Source of the DNA: Teretinema zuelzerae
Lineage (GTDB): Bacteria > Spirochaetota > Spirochaetia > Treponematales > Treponemataceae
Assembly (NCBI RefSeq): GCF_021021555.1
Contig: NZ_JAINWA010000001.1
Coordinates: 1,116,001-1,180,000 of the forward strand
Direction: 5' to 3'
Length of the DNA stretch: 64,000 nt
The translations under genes and the position numbers were made by a program. The notes beneath the pieces were generated by a model. The model was not told the origin of the DNA. It saw nothing but the letters and a program-made list of their open reading frames with translations, and did no database searches. Position 1 is the first letter of the stretch, and each line of letters starts with the position of its first letter. This document shows, piece after piece, positions 51,223 through 60,824 of the stretch.

Positions 51223-54200
51223 TCAGTTGCTCCGCTTACGGGAAAAACATCCGCGTGTTCCGCGAAAGCTTTCTCCCAATCTGATTCTGTTTTTCCTATA
51301 ACGATGGAAACATAGCCTTTATCAGAAAGCCATTGTTCGGCTTCATGTTCGGGACGCTCGAAAAAGAGTACAACCTTCAGCGCTCGATAGAGGGCTGCGG
51401 CGTCCGCGTTAGCGCCCTTCAATGCATATCCGTATTCATCAGCTTTTCTCAACTCGCTACGTTCTATGAATCGTGAAAGCTCGCTTGCCGATGAATCTTC
51501 CGCGACGGCTGTTACTTTCATGGGTTTGATATCGCTGGTTGCGATCGCGATGAGGATATCGAGAGCCTCCTCGTTTCTGCGATCGAGGATCAGATGTTCT
51601 GGCTGATTATAATACGAAAGAAGACATCTATAGCATCCGGCTACGCATCGGGTCTCGCCCATTGATGAAGGGTCGTCGACAAGATCGGCGCGACTTTTTA
51701 GCTCATCCGGAACGCTATAATGCATAATTTCAAGCGCACGGCGCGCTACCCGGGCAAATTCTCCGGGCTCGTTCACAAGCCGCGTTAATACTCCGGCTCC
51801 GCCTTCTGCGGCTTCATAAAACAGAATTCTCTTTCTGTCCTGATCGAGCGGAAGAGGTTCAACAGCAAGTTCCGATTCTTCGATCTGATACAGCTGTTCG
51901 ATGCTGCGCTTTAGGGAAGCCTGCACGGTTGCCATTGCTTCGATCGAAGGAATAGTGCTTGGGGCAAGAATCAGAATATTCCGGCAATCTTCCACAAAGG
52001 GTACAATAAGCTGTGGAGGGACTTTAGTCTTTGATTCCGAATCGTCACCCTGTTCATTGGAATCGACTGACTCGTCCTTGCTCCAGTATCCGCTGACAGG
52101 ATTAATAAAGAAACCGAACACATTCTTCATTTTTCGTCGTTTCCAGCCGCGATTTATCCGCCACAATAAAGCTGAAGGCGCGTAGATCAACTCTGCGACA
52201 ACCGTGTCTCCCTCGCCGCTTGAAGAAGACTGTATTTCTGATCTGGCCTGCTGAATGTTACCAGCGGAGTCGGGAATGCAGCGGAACATGGTTTGCAAGT
52301 CATACCCCTGCCTCTGGCGTTCTTCCTCATTTGCAGTAATCCGCTCGACTGCTTCAGTTTCCACGGTTTCGATTCTATATAGATTGTCTATGCGGCAATC
52401 GCTTGTCAGTTCGGCACCGCAATTCTCACAACGGGAAACAAGAACATCGGTCTTCCCGTCAGCAGAAAGATGGCCGTATCCGCATTCGGAGCACACAATT
52501 GTGCTCGAGGTAGAAAGACGCGCGCCAGTACTGATTTGATCTCCGGTACCGGAGTTGAGCTTTGCCTTATTCACCCGGTACATGCGTCCATCATGATAAA
52601 TCAGACTACGGGGACCGAATTCGGAAAGCCCCAGAAAACGCGGTCGGCTTACCATGCTGCCGCCGTCTTCCTTCTTTCCCCTATAGGCTTTACGGGAAGG
52701 GATCCATGCCATCAGCGGAAGTCGAGGAAAATTATACCCGGGGAGGAAGCCCTGGCCTGCTAAATAACGAAAGGTATAAAAGTCCGAATTCTGCGAAGCA
52801 TGACTGCTTTCCAAAACAGCAAGCTGCCGGGTCGCGTCCAGGAAACGTCGATTCGCGCTCGCTTTATCGGCAGGAGTAAAGGCGTTGCCGGTACTGATTT
52901 CAGTAGCCTGTTGAATCTGTTTAATCGTCGCACGATGAAGGTTTCTCCATCGGTTGAACGCGCGATCGAACTCATCGGGCGCTTTTTTTATCACAGCCGC
53001 CGCATACTCTTCAGTAAGCCAGGGTGCTTCGCTGCCGATAAACGGTTTTAAAGCCGCAACCATCAAAAACGCCTCTTTCAGAGCATCCTGTTCAATCCTG
53101 GAATCTCTGATACAGGTTAGAAGCTCCGGAATAAGCGGGTAACTTGCATTGTCTCTCAAAACTAGATCCGCGACACTTGTATCCAATTCAATGCGGAGCG
53201 CGGAAATCCAAATGGAATGAAGATGACTCTCAACGAGCTCCCGATTGGTTAAATCCAGAGTCGGAGGTTTTACTATTCCATGAACCATCTGATCTTTATG
53301 ATTAAAAAACCACTGATCATGAGGACTTTGTGATGAGCAATAGGTAACAACAAGAGCAGGCTGTCCGGAACGACCAGCCCGGCCGCTACGCTGAGCGTAG
53401 TTTGCAGGAGTCGGAGGAACATTCCGCATATATACGGTATTAAGTGAGGAAATATCCACACCGAGCTCCATCGTCGGAGAACAATACAAAACAGGAAGCC
53501 GCTGAAGCTCTGACCGGTCGACATGATTTTCGCACCACCACTCTTTATCTTTTACCGTATAGCGGAATCGCGCTTCAAGATCCATTCTATCCTGCGAATC
53601 AACTTGAGCGGTGTGTTCATGAGACTCAAATTCATACAAATGATGATCAGCACCACCGAGCGTATCCGCTACATTCTGATATAACTCCCGAAAAAAAATA
53701 TTTGCACGCTTACTACCGCCGTTCAAGTCATCAGGATTTGAAGGAATAGACCACTCCATGGAGCTCGACTTTAAAGCCCATCCCGGCACACCTCGATCAA
53801 TTTCCACCCTGGTCACATAACCATACTCGCCGGCCTTCTCAAGAACAGCTTCCACTATTTCAATAAGCTCGACTTCCTTCATTTTCAGGATATCTTCCGC
53901 TACAGGAGTTTTCTTCCAAAACAAACATCTTCTGAGATTTCGTATCAAGCGGGAGCGGCTTCCTCCGCTCACCAACAGATCCTCGCCATGCCGGGTGTTT
54001 TTTGGAATAGGCGAAAGAGTAAGATAGCGAGTAGTAGCCAACTTTTCGTCGGCTCCAAAACTCCAGCGCTCAAGCAGATGGTTAAACGCAAGAGTCTTCA
54101 TTTGTTCCTGGTCCTGATGACTCAGATATCGCGATTCAATGCACAGATTTTTCCGCATTTCGGCAAACACAAATGAGAATAATTCCTCTCTCGATGCAGG

Positions 54201-56501
54201 ATCGAGCATCTCGAGAATTCCGGAATCTGACGAGAAATATTGGTCATCCGAAACATAGTCTCTTAAGCCAGTATACGTGATGGAAAGAAGTCCCAGCTGC
54301 TCAAGAGGGGGATTATTATATCGCCACCCTTTTCGCAACTCGCGAAGCTGGCGGTATCCAAGTACAAACTTAACCGCACGTTGTGCTTCATTGAGATTAA
54401 GGCCGAATGATTTTGGATTCTGAAGATATTCCGCTTTAATCCCTATATCGTTTCGATCAAACCCGAGCGCTGAAAAAACACGCTCAGACAAAAGCTCTTC
54501 ATTCAATGAACCGCCTGATTGCCGAAGGGCTGCAAGAAGCGCGCTTCTGAGAAGAACAAGAAAAATGAAATCATTAAAATGCCCGGACTGCAAGGCAGCG
54601 TCCTGGCGATTGTCTGTAAAGCCGAGCATTTTTCTGGGATCGTACTCGCCTTCAAGAATTTTTCCGGAGAAGAGATTCTGAAGAACGCTTAAAGTAATCA
54701 TTGTCGTAGCTGACGACCGGCCTTCGCCGGATAAACCGGAAAGACGGTTTATATCCTTTCCGCTAGTTTCATGAACCATCCCGCAGCACGGACAAAACCG
54801 GACGTGACCAGGGAGATACCAGAAAGGGACAGACCCCCGCTCTCCACGTGCGTTCAGTTCATACTTAACCGGAATAAACTTTGAGTACGCGCTTTTCACC
54901 CGTAGAGTCGATGCTTTCCAATCTAGCCAGAAATCCGGTAAGTCATCTATGATTCCGGTAAAATCATACCCGGATCGATCAGGTACAAGAAATCCGAAGA
55001 ATCCTTCCATATCTTTAGGAACGGCATCGTCGATTTCTCGAGGCATCCATCGCCCGGCTATTTTCTGTACCGGAAAGTATTCAACTCCGCAGTCGCGACA
55101 GAAATATGCAGGATATAAGAGCACCCCATCATTTTCTCTTCCCGGAGCGAATCGCTGAGCCTCAAGAGTTATAAAACGGGATCCCTCAGATTCAAGCGTG
55201 CACAGGACTTTCCCGGGACCGCTGATATATTGATGCAACTTAAAGGCGAACGGTTTCCGTCCATGGTCGTCCGGAAGTCCATGAGCACGCATCAAAAAAG
55301 AATGAAGCGCTATTTCTGCTGTTCCACAGGATACCCCTGCATCCCGAGCAAGAAGCTTTGCCGCATCCTTTAACGATATAGGCTTCGCGCGTTTTGGAGC
55401 TGAAAGCCCCTCAGTAATCACGCCAAGTGTTCGCTCAACCCATATAGTCAGGGGATCGGCATAAAACGCATCGAGCGAGGCCCATTCAGAAACTCCGCCT
55501 TCTATGCGGCGGGCAAGAATAGGCTTAACTTTTTCAATACTCATAAGAGGATCTGTTGCGGTTTGAAGCGTCTCGCCTATTACATTTTCCTTCGTAACAC
55601 GGGCGCCAAACAACAGACTCGCCACATCCGCGACAACCTGCTTTTGATCATCCTCGCTTCCAACGCTGGACATTGTTGCCGAGGTCCCGATGCATACAAG
55701 ATTCTCGGCATGGAGGCGCTGTCTCAAGCGCCTCACCAGCATGGCCACATCAGCGCCCTGTCTGCCGCGATACGTATGTAATTCGTCTAAAACCAGAAAT
55801 TCAAGACTTTCGCAATGGCTTACAACCTTAAAATCGCGTTCCTGATATCTTGTGAGCAACAGCTCCAGCATCATGAAATTGGTCAACAGAATATCAGGAG
55901 GATTATCTGCAATACGTTGCCGTTCTATAGCATTTTCCTGACCCGTATACCGCGCGACAGAAAAAGGCTGAGAGCCTTTTTCATAACCATACAGAAATTT
56001 GTCCAGCTCCTCAAGTTGGCTATTCGCGAGAGCATTCATCGGATAAATAATAATTGCCCGAGTCCGCTTGGTCGGATCAGTCTCCTTCGCTCGAAGCACA
56101 TGATCAATGATAGGAATAAAAAACGAAAGACTCTTTCCGGAGCCCGTACCTGTTGTGACAACAAAACTTTCATGATTTCGCGCTTTGGCGAGAGACTCCT
56201 GCTGATGCGTAAAAAGAGTCAATGGCTGGGGATGACCTTCAGGTTTTCCCGCTACGAATATATGCTCGCATTCAGGATGCAACACGCCCTCGCCGCAAAG
56301 CACCGGAATGGAATCGGCTTTTTTATAATTAGAGTTCAGTTGAATCAAAGGATCAGGCCAGTACCGCCCTTGTTCATATTCAGAATCAACCTTACTTTTA
56401 ATATCCGGTGCAGAAATGGTAGAAAAACTTCGCGAAAAACTGGAATAATCGTTGATAACAGCATCGCGAAAGCTAAAAACGTCATTCATTGTTCCGCTCA
56501 T
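51219..56501 (-). CDS. Giant DEAD/DEAH helicase with DUF1998-like C-terminus (DrmA-DrmB/DruE-like)
   Basis: A 1760-aa superfamily 2 helicase, first gene of the defence operon. Motor: VVTTGTGSGKSLSFFIPI (Walker A, ~112-128), IIYPMNALANSQLEEL, LVLDELHTYRGRQGADVAML (DELH box, ~235), CIGTSATM, and NYAQRSGRAGRSGQPALVV (motif VI). Cys pairs at CRDCG (~469), CPCCG (~569), CGYG (~1337) with CENCG (~1357), and CVAGCYRCLLSYYNQPEHLILDRR (~1615) suggest zinc sites; the last is typical of DUF1998. It looks like a helicase and DUF1998 protein in one chain, as in DruE or MrfA, where DISARM has separate DrmA and DrmB. AAGGA precedes the ATG at 56501. Confidence 0.88.
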   Translation of the reverse strand: MSGTMNDVFSFRDAVINDYSSFSRSFSTISAPDIKSKVDSEYEQGRYWPDPLIQLNSNYKKADSIPVLCGEGVLHPECEHIFVAGKPEGHPQPLTLFTHQQESLAKARNHESFVVTTGTGSGKSLSFFIPIIDHVLRAKETDPTKRTRAIIIYPMNALANSQLEELDKFLYGYEKGSQPFSVARYTGQENAIERQRIADNPPDILLTNFMMLELLLTRYQERDFKVVSHCESLEFLVLDELHTYRGRQGADVAMLVRRLRQRLHAENLVCIGTSATMSSVGSEDDQKQVVADVASLLFGARVTKENVIGETLQTATDPLMSIEKVKPILARRIEGGVSEWASLDAFYADPLTIWVERTLGVITEGLSAPKRAKPISLKDAAKLLARDAGVSCGTAEIALHSFLMRAHGLPDDHGRKPFAFKLHQYISGPGKVLCTLESEGSRFITLEAQRFAPGRENDGVLLYPAYFCRDCGVEYFPVQKIAGRWMPREIDDAVPKDMEGFFGFLVPDRSGYDFTGIIDDLPDFWLDWKASTLRVKSAYSKFIPVKYELNARGERGSVPFWYLPGHVRFCPCCGMVHETSGKDINRLSGLSGEGRSSATTMITLSVLQNLFSGKILEGEYDPRKMLGFTDNRQDAALQSGHFNDFIFLVLLRSALLAALRQSGGSLNEELLSERVFSALGFDRNDIGIKAEYLQNPKSFGLNLNEAQRAVKFVLGYRQLRELRKGWRYNNPPLEQLGLLSITYTGLRDYVSDDQYFSSDSGILEMLDPASREELFSFVFAEMRKNLCIESRYLSHQDQEQMKTLAFNHLLERWSFGADEKLATTRYLTLSPIPKNTRHGEDLLVSGGSRSRLIRNLRRCLFWKKTPVAEDILKMKEVELIEIVEAVLEKAGEYGYVTRVEIDRGVPGWALKSSSMEWSIPSNPDDLNGGSKRANIFFRELYQNVADTLGGADHHLYEFESHEHTAQVDSQDRMDLEARFRYTVKDKEWWCENHVDRSELQRLPVLYCSPTMELGVDISSLNTVYMRNVPPTPANYAQRSGRAGRSGQPALVVTYCSSQSPHDQWFFNHKDQMVHGIVKPPTLDLTNRELVESHLHSIWISALRIELDTSVADLVLRDNASYPLIPELLTCIRDSRIEQDALKEAFLMVAALKPFIGSEAPWLTEEYAAAVIKKAPDEFDRAFNRWRNLHRATIKQIQQATEISTGNAFTPADKASANRRFLDATRQLAVLESSHASQNSDFYTFRYLAGQGFLPGYNFPRLPLMAWIPSRKAYRGKKEDGGSMVSRPRFLGLSEFGPRSLIYHDGRMYRVNKAKLNSGTGDQISTGARLSTSSTIVCSECGYGHLSADGKTDVLVSRCENCGAELTSDCRIDNLYRIETVETEAVERITANEEERQRQGYDLQTMFRCIPDSAGNIQQARSEIQSSSSGEGDTVVAELIYAPSALLWRINRGWKRRKMKNVFGFFINPVSGYWSKDESVDSNEQGDDSESKTKVPPQLIVPFVEDCRNILILAPSTIPSIEAMATVQASLKRSIEQLYQIEESELAVEPLPLDQDRKRILFYEAAEGGAGVLTRLVNEPGEFARVARRALEIMHYSVPDELKSRADLVDDPSSMGETRCVAGCYRCLLSYYNQPEHLILDRRNEEALDILIAIATSDIKPMKVTAVAEDSSASELSRFIERSELRKADEYGYALKGANADAAALYRALKVVLFFERPEHEAEQWLSDKGYVSIVIGKTESDWEKAFAEHADVFPVSGATE

Positions 56502-56991
56502 ACTAGTAAATCCTTATTTTTTTTTGTTAATTTTCTCCAGTTTATCATACTTTTTTGAAAAACGGCCATAAATCAGACATCAGTATTCTGTTTTTTTCGG
56601 CCATCTGTAACCTCCGTTCTCCTCCGCTTAACACTTACAAAAGACTTGTCACTTTACTATATCAGCTAAGTGTAGCACTTCCTGCTACACTTCCACGAAG
56701 CCCTCGCCCGGATTCCGCCATCGCCGCTGCCGATCTTGCTCGCCGAACGCAATCGCGCAGATTCAAAGCGAATCGCAGGAATAACCGGGGGCGCGTCCAA
56801 AAACGGCACGCCGGTTTCTGCTCCCGTTCATTTGATGCCGACCCTGCAATCTCGCAGGTTAACCTCACGGCTGGCACAGGCTATTTCCGTTAGGACCGAT
56901 GCCGTCCGCGCTTTTTTCTCGACAAGAGAAATACTCGCCCTTACAATGGAAGAAAATAACGTGAACCATCGCGAAATCAGGAGAACAGATT
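56502..56991. other. Intergenic region upstream of the defence operon
   Basis: About 490 bp between the divergent helicase and glycosyltransferase genes. It contains the AT-rich minus-strand leader (possible -10 TATGAT read on that strand near 56546), a perfect hairpin GTGTAGCA-CTTCC-TGCTACAC (about 56671-56691), then GC-rich sequence without a credible gene. A sharp composition change near 56690 marks the right edge of the island. Confidence 0.5.
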
Positions 56992-58917
56992 ATGCGTTTC
57001 TATAAAAAACCCGACGAGGACCTGGCACGGTACTGGCCGCTCTGGATTGCCGTTTTGCTTCTTTCGATCGGCATGACCTTCTTCAATATTTCCGCCGACG
57101 CCCTCTGGTACGACGAAAGCTATACGGTCGCCACGGTGACACACTCGATGGGAGACATACTTCGTCTCGTTTCCACCGACAGCCATCCGCCGCTCTATTA
57201 CATCCTGCTCAAGATGCTGACCGCGGTATTCGGACATTCGCTTGCCGTAATACGGGGGCTCTCGGCGCTCGCGTCGATCGGGACGATAGCCCTTGCCTGC
57301 GCCTTCCTGAGAAAACGATGGGGCAGCCCGGGAGCCCTCGCCTTCGCCGCGCTTTTCATCGTTACGCCGATGGCGATAGGCGCGGCGCAGGAAGCCCGCA
57401 TGTACGCGCTCGCCTCGTTCTTCGTAACCGGCATGGTTCTCTCCGGGTACGCCGCAGCGGAAGACAACCGACTCCGCGACTGGATAGCCCTGGGAGCGTT
57501 CGCCTGCGCCGCCGCCTGGACGCACTATTTCTCCCTCATGGCCGCCGGACTCTACTGGTGCGTCCTCTTCATCAGAATTCTCGCGGCTCCCGCCAGGCCC
57601 GGCGAAAAGAAGCTCGGCAGGGGAACGCCCCTCTTCCGCTGCCTCGTCGCCGGCGGCGCGGTTATCGTTCTCTTCCTTCCCTGGGCGTTCGCCCTGGCGA
57701 ACCAGGCGAGCCGGGTCGCGAAAAACTTCTGGATACAGCCGCTCAATCTCCAGTCGGCTTTCGCCATTCTTTCGTTCCCCTTCGGACAGCGCTTCGGAGG
57801 ACCGCACGGCGCGACTTCCTTTTTCCTCTTCCTCGGAGTGCAGGCCCTTTCCGCAGCCGGCATAGTCCGCGGCTTGATCCGCAAAGACCGCGGAGTATTC
57901 CTGCCGCTTTCCGCCCTGCTCGTATACTGGCTCACCTTCGCGGCCGGAGTGTTTCTTTCCTGGGCAATCCGCCCGATTTTCGTTGAACGATACCTCGTTA
58001 CCTGCATGGGGTCGCTCATCATCGCCTTCGCCTATTTCGCCCATTCGTTCGGCAGCAAACGGATTCTCGCCGCGATGTGCGCCGCCTACCTCTTCTTCAC
58101 CTTCCCGATTCTGAAAAGCACCTATACCATGCGGGTCAACGGCGCCGGAGACATCGTCGCGAAAGAATACTCAGGGCGCGTCAAGCCGGGCGACATATTC
58201 GTCCACGGCAGCGAACACACCTTCGGAATCTTCCGCTATTATTTCCCCGACAATTTCCACTACCTCTACGTCCCGGCGGACTTCATCCCGATGGGAAACC
58301 ACCAGGTATTCCAGCCGAACGTGGAAATCGGATCCGAGCTCGCCAAATACGCAAACGAACCGGTCACCATCTGGGCAGTCGGCCGCGCCGGCGAATACTA
58401 CCCCACCCCCTGGGCCGAACTCACGCAAGCCCCCTTCCGCGAAGCGGCCGGCCCGATGCTGAACATCAGAAAAGAACCGGGGTGGCTCACCATACAGCTG
58501 CAGGAAGTCCGCTACAATCCCGCCAAAACCGAAAAAAGATCGAGCCTCGCATCAGGATACCTCAAGGTGAAGATAACCGGCCTTGACCAGACCCTTGGAG
58601 GCAAGCTCGTATACGCGCTCTACGCAAACGACCCCATCCGCGAAGGAAACTTCATACGCTCGGGAGTGCTCGACATTACAAAGGGTTCGCAGGACATCAT
58701 CCTGCAAGATGTTCCGTACGGAGAATACGCGATCGTCGCCTTCCACGACCTCAACGGAAACTTCTCGCCGGACTTCAAGAAGAACCAGCCGGTCGAAGGC
58801 CTCGCCCTGGGAATAGATCCCGCGACGCTCAGAGGCGAACCCGCCTTCGATCAACTGAAGTTCAGCTTCTCCGAAACCGTCGATCCCGCGGACGTCAGGA
58901 TGTACTATCCGGAATGA
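56992..58917 (+). CDS. GT39-like membrane glycosyltransferase fused to DUF2141
   Basis: A 641-aa protein. Residues ~15-395 have 10-11 membrane helices and the marks of GT-C glycosyltransferases of the PMT/ArnT type: DALWYDESYT (acidic pair D41-E42 in the first outer loop), HPPLYYILLKML, and AAQEARMYAL. It would transfer a sugar from a lipid-phosphate donor on the outer face of the membrane. Residues ~400-515 are a soluble module, and ~522-635 match DUF2141 (LKVKITGL ... GKLVYALY ... DVPYGEYAIVAFHDLNGN), a secreted beta domain normally encoded alone. The fusion is unusual. Start behind AGGAGA. Confidence 0.87.
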   Translation: MRFYKKPDEDLARYWPLWIAVLLLSIGMTFFNISADALWYDESYTVATVTHSMGDILRLVSTDSHPPLYYILLKMLTAVFGHSLAVIRGLSALASIGTIALACAFLRKRWGSPGALAFAALFIVTPMAIGAAQEARMYALASFFVTGMVLSGYAAAEDNRLRDWIALGAFACAAAWTHYFSLMAAGLYWCVLFIRILAAPARPGEKKLGRGTPLFRCLVAGGAVIVLFLPWAFALANQASRVAKNFWIQPLNLQSAFAILSFPFGQRFGGPHGATSFFLFLGVQALSAAGIVRGLIRKDRGVFLPLSALLVYWLTFAAGVFLSWAIRPIFVERYLVTCMGSLIIAFAYFAHSFGSKRILAAMCAAYLFFTFPILKSTYTMRVNGAGDIVAKEYSGRVKPGDIFVHGSEHTFGIFRYYFPDNFHYLYVPADFIPMGNHQVFQPNVEIGSELAKYANEPVTIWAVGRAGEYYPTPWAELTQAPFREAAGPMLNIRKEPGWLTIQLQEVRYNPAKTEKRSSLASGYLKVKITGLDQTLGGKLVYALYANDPIREGNFIRSGVLDITKGSQDIILQDVPYGEYAIVAFHDLNGNFSPDFKKNQPVEGLALGIDPATLRGEPAFDQLKFSFSETVDPADVRMYYPE

Positions 58918-59332
58918 CGATTGCCGGAGGGAGGCGGCGATAACAGGGGCGGCATGGCCTCGAAGCCGAGAGGCTGAGGACATGACCAGCTCAACTGTAT
59001 TTTGCACATCGCCTTGGATGTCGCTATGATTCATAAAGTCAAACCAATGAATCCGAAAAGTGAAAGTTCCAGACCATGAATCGAAGTTTCCAGGATCAAG
59101 CGACCCTCATAGCATCAGTGTAATTTCGTTGTTTTGTTGAAAGTGCGGTGAACCGCTCGTGCGTCTTTTCGTTTTAAAATTGCACGTAAAAAATGCCGCG
59201 ATGGGTCTTGTAAAGATAAAAAGGACGCATACACAGCCCCTTTAAATCAAAAGCCTTGGCACAATCGCGCCTTAACTTTTGCCTTAAAATGTTAACTATG
59301 CATGCATCTTTCTTTGAAGGGAAGCATGTATC
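58918..59332. other. Gene-free stretch
   Basis: I see no coding sequence. It starts with GC-rich sequence containing CAGGGGCGG as in repeat A, then turns AT-rich. An imperfect hairpin with CATGC arms is at about 59299-59328. Confidence 0.5.
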
Positions 59333-59533
59333 TCCTTACAAAGTAAGGAAATCTCTTTGGGCCCACTCAGGCCTTGCCCTTCAATAGCGCACTTCGTGTG
59401 CGCTCCTTCCGGGCCGCCTCCAGGCCCTGTCGGCGCCGTCCTGGCGCCTTTTCGCCGCATTCGCGGCGCGGGCCTTCCGGTTCAAGTCCAGGCGAGCAGT
59501 AGAAAACGCTGCGCGTTTTCATTTATCTACTGC
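59333..59533. repeat. Train of short palindromes next to a tRNA gene
   Basis: Consecutive hairpins: TCCTTAC-AAA-GTAAGGA (59333-59349), GCGCAC/GTGCGC (59387-59403), GGGCC/GGCCC (59411-59427), GGCGCC-GTCCT-GGCGCC (59432-59448), CGCCGC-ATTC-GCGGCG (59453-59468), AAAACGC-TGC-GCGTTTT (59503-59519) nested in GCAGTAG/CTACTGC (59496-59533). Loops are short and pyrimidine-rich. A 14-bp piece of the tRNA T arm, GGTTCAAGTCCAGG, appears at 59480-59493 in opposite orientation to the tRNA. Confidence 0.85.
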
Positions 59534-59542
59534 CCAAAATAC

Positions 59543-59576
59543 AAAAGCCGCCCCGAAGGACGGCTCTTGTTTTTTT
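59543..59576 (+). terminator. Terminator-like hairpin before the tRNA
   Basis: AGCCG-N10-CGGCT (59546-59550, 59561-59565) with a T-rich tail ending in TTTTTTT; read on the plus strand. Confidence 0.6.
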
Positions 59577-59649
59577 GGGCCCACCTGGACTTGAACCAGG
59601 GACCGACGGATTATGAGTCCGCAGCTCTAACCAACTGAGCTATAGGCCC
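59576..59649 (-). tRNA. tRNA with CAU anticodon, probably tRNA-Ile2
   Basis: The 74-nt cloverleaf folds on the minus strand: acceptor GGGCCTA/TGGGCCC plus discriminator A, D arm AGCTCAGTTGGTTAGAGCT, anticodon arm GCGGA-CTCATAA-TCCGT, T arm CCTGG-TTCAAGT-CCAGG. The CCA end is not encoded. CAU is shared by elongator Met and by the lysidine-modified Ile2 tRNA; the GGGCC acceptor and D arm resemble tRNA-Ile more than tRNA-Met, so Ile2 is preferred. The amino acid identity is an inference. Confidence 0.88.
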
Positions 59650-59737
59650 GGCGCATTTCGATGTAGAAGAAGAAGACTGACTGGGGAAATGCCCGTGTAC
59701 TGTAGCCGTTTTTCGGGGTTAGAGTCAAGAGAGGGGT

Positions 59738-60553
59738 TCACGGCAGCTCAAGGGGAATGATGATTCGTTCCTTCAGATTCACCGGCGGCTCGTAGACCGA
59801 TCCGTAGAAGTCGAGGGCGAGATCGCGGATGAGGCCGGAGGATTCGGCTTCCTGCAGGGCTTTTTCCAGCAAGGCATGCAAGCCCGGCTCCCTGGGCGTC
59901 ACGAATACCAGATGGTCGCGGGGATACACGAATACGAGATTCTTCTCAACTGCGAGCTCGGGATGTTCTCTCCACTCCGCCGCCATCTCCTGGGCGCCCC
60001 GAGACAGATAATCCACGCCCCTGCCTCCTGCCGCGACCATGTTATAGAGGTGTTTCCATTCGCCGGGCTGGGTTTGCACGGCAAGTCCGTTTTTTCTCCA
60101 GATCAGAACGTCGCCCCAGGCTTCGCCCATCCCCGCTGTCTTTCCAAGCGCCTTGAAGTCCTCGAGCGTTTTCACCGTGTCGTATAAGGGCTGGTCTTCG
60201 GGACGGATAAACAGGATTCGATGCCCCATCAAATTGTCGGTGCACGATACCCGAACGGGAAGAAACTTTTCCATCCGCTCGGGAGTTTCGCCCAGAATAT
60301 ACGCCGAAACATCGCCATCCTTCAGCATCACTTCCAGCCGGGTGGTCGGGATATACCCCAGATTATCGATTTTTACCGAATACCCCTGAGCCTCCAGCGC
60401 GCGGGTCAGCAGGAGCGATATATACTCAAGGGCTACCGGAGATCCCGCCAGGCGGAGCTTTACCGTTCCCTTTTCTGCGAACGCAGGAAAAAACGACGCG
60501 CAGGCGAAAATGAAGCACAGCGCCGCTGTACGAAAACCGATGATTCTCATCAA
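59738..60553 (-). CDS. Periplasmic solute-binding protein-like (family 3 type)
   Basis: A 271-aa exported protein: signal peptide (MMRIIGFRTAALCFIFACASFFPAFA), then the fold of solute-binding family 3 with VKLRLAGSPVALEYISLLLTRALEAQGYSV, SAYILGETPERMEKFLPVRVS and a second lobe ending YEPPVNLKERI. It has no adjoining permease. It is divergent from perR. Similar in plan to the protein at 27851 but with little shared sequence. Confidence 0.75.
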   Translation of the reverse strand: MMRIIGFRTAALCFIFACASFFPAFAEKGTVKLRLAGSPVALEYISLLLTRALEAQGYSVKIDNLGYIPTTRLEVMLKDGDVSAYILGETPERMEKFLPVRVSCTDNLMGHRILFIRPEDQPLYDTVKTLEDFKALGKTAGMGEAWGDVLIWRKNGLAVQTQPGEWKHLYNMVAAGGRGVDYLSRGAQEMAAEWREHPELAVEKNLVFVYPRDHLVFVTPREPGLHALLEKALQEAESSGLIRDLALDFYGSVYEPPVNLKERIIIPLELP

Positions 60554-60619
60554 AACCTCACACTGAAAGTATTAAAAAAAATCGTCATTCGTGTCAAAAA
60601 AGTTCCTTGTTTATAAATA

Positions 60620-60653
60620 TGCAATAAAACATAATTTTATGCATAAAATTGCA
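60620..60653. promoter_or_regulatory. Nested palindromes upstream of the binding-protein gene
   Basis: AATTTTATGCATAAAATT (60633-60650) is a perfect 18-bp palindrome overlapping TGCAAT/ATTGCA (60620-60625, 60648-60653). It lies 67-100 bp before the minus-strand gene and is a candidate operator; no regulator is assigned. Confidence 0.5.
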
Positions 60654-60740
60654 TTAAAAAACTTGACGGAACCCGAATTTCATCAGTATTATACAAGAGT
60701 CAGTGATTTCCGTCCTGATAAAAGAATTGGGAAAACGGCG

Positions 60741-60783
60741 AAGCCGCAGCGTTTCCGGGAGAAAACGCTGCGGCTTTGTTCTT
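60741..60783 (+). terminator. Strong terminator-like hairpin upstream of perR
   Basis: AAGCCGCAGCGTTT (60741-60754) pairs with AAACGCTGCGGCTT (60763-60776), 14 perfect base pairs, followed by TTGTTCTTTT. It insulates perR from upstream transcription. Confidence 0.85.
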
Positions 60784-60824
60784 TTATATATAGCTGTCTC
60801 ATATCTCTACCATCGTCATTTTCC

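Noticed and set aside
39393-56501. Classification as BREX or complete DISARM
   Set aside because: PglZ, BrxC/BrxL and the PLD protein DrmC are absent; only the methylase and SNF2 parts fit.
56555-56893. 112-codon frame upstream of the glycosyltransferase
   Set aside because: Crosses the composition boundary and a hairpin, has no ribosome site and a basic low-complexity product.
59576-59649. Elongator tRNA-Met
   Set aside because: The anticodon is compatible, but acceptor and D-arm sequence look more like tRNA-Ile; identity remains an inference.
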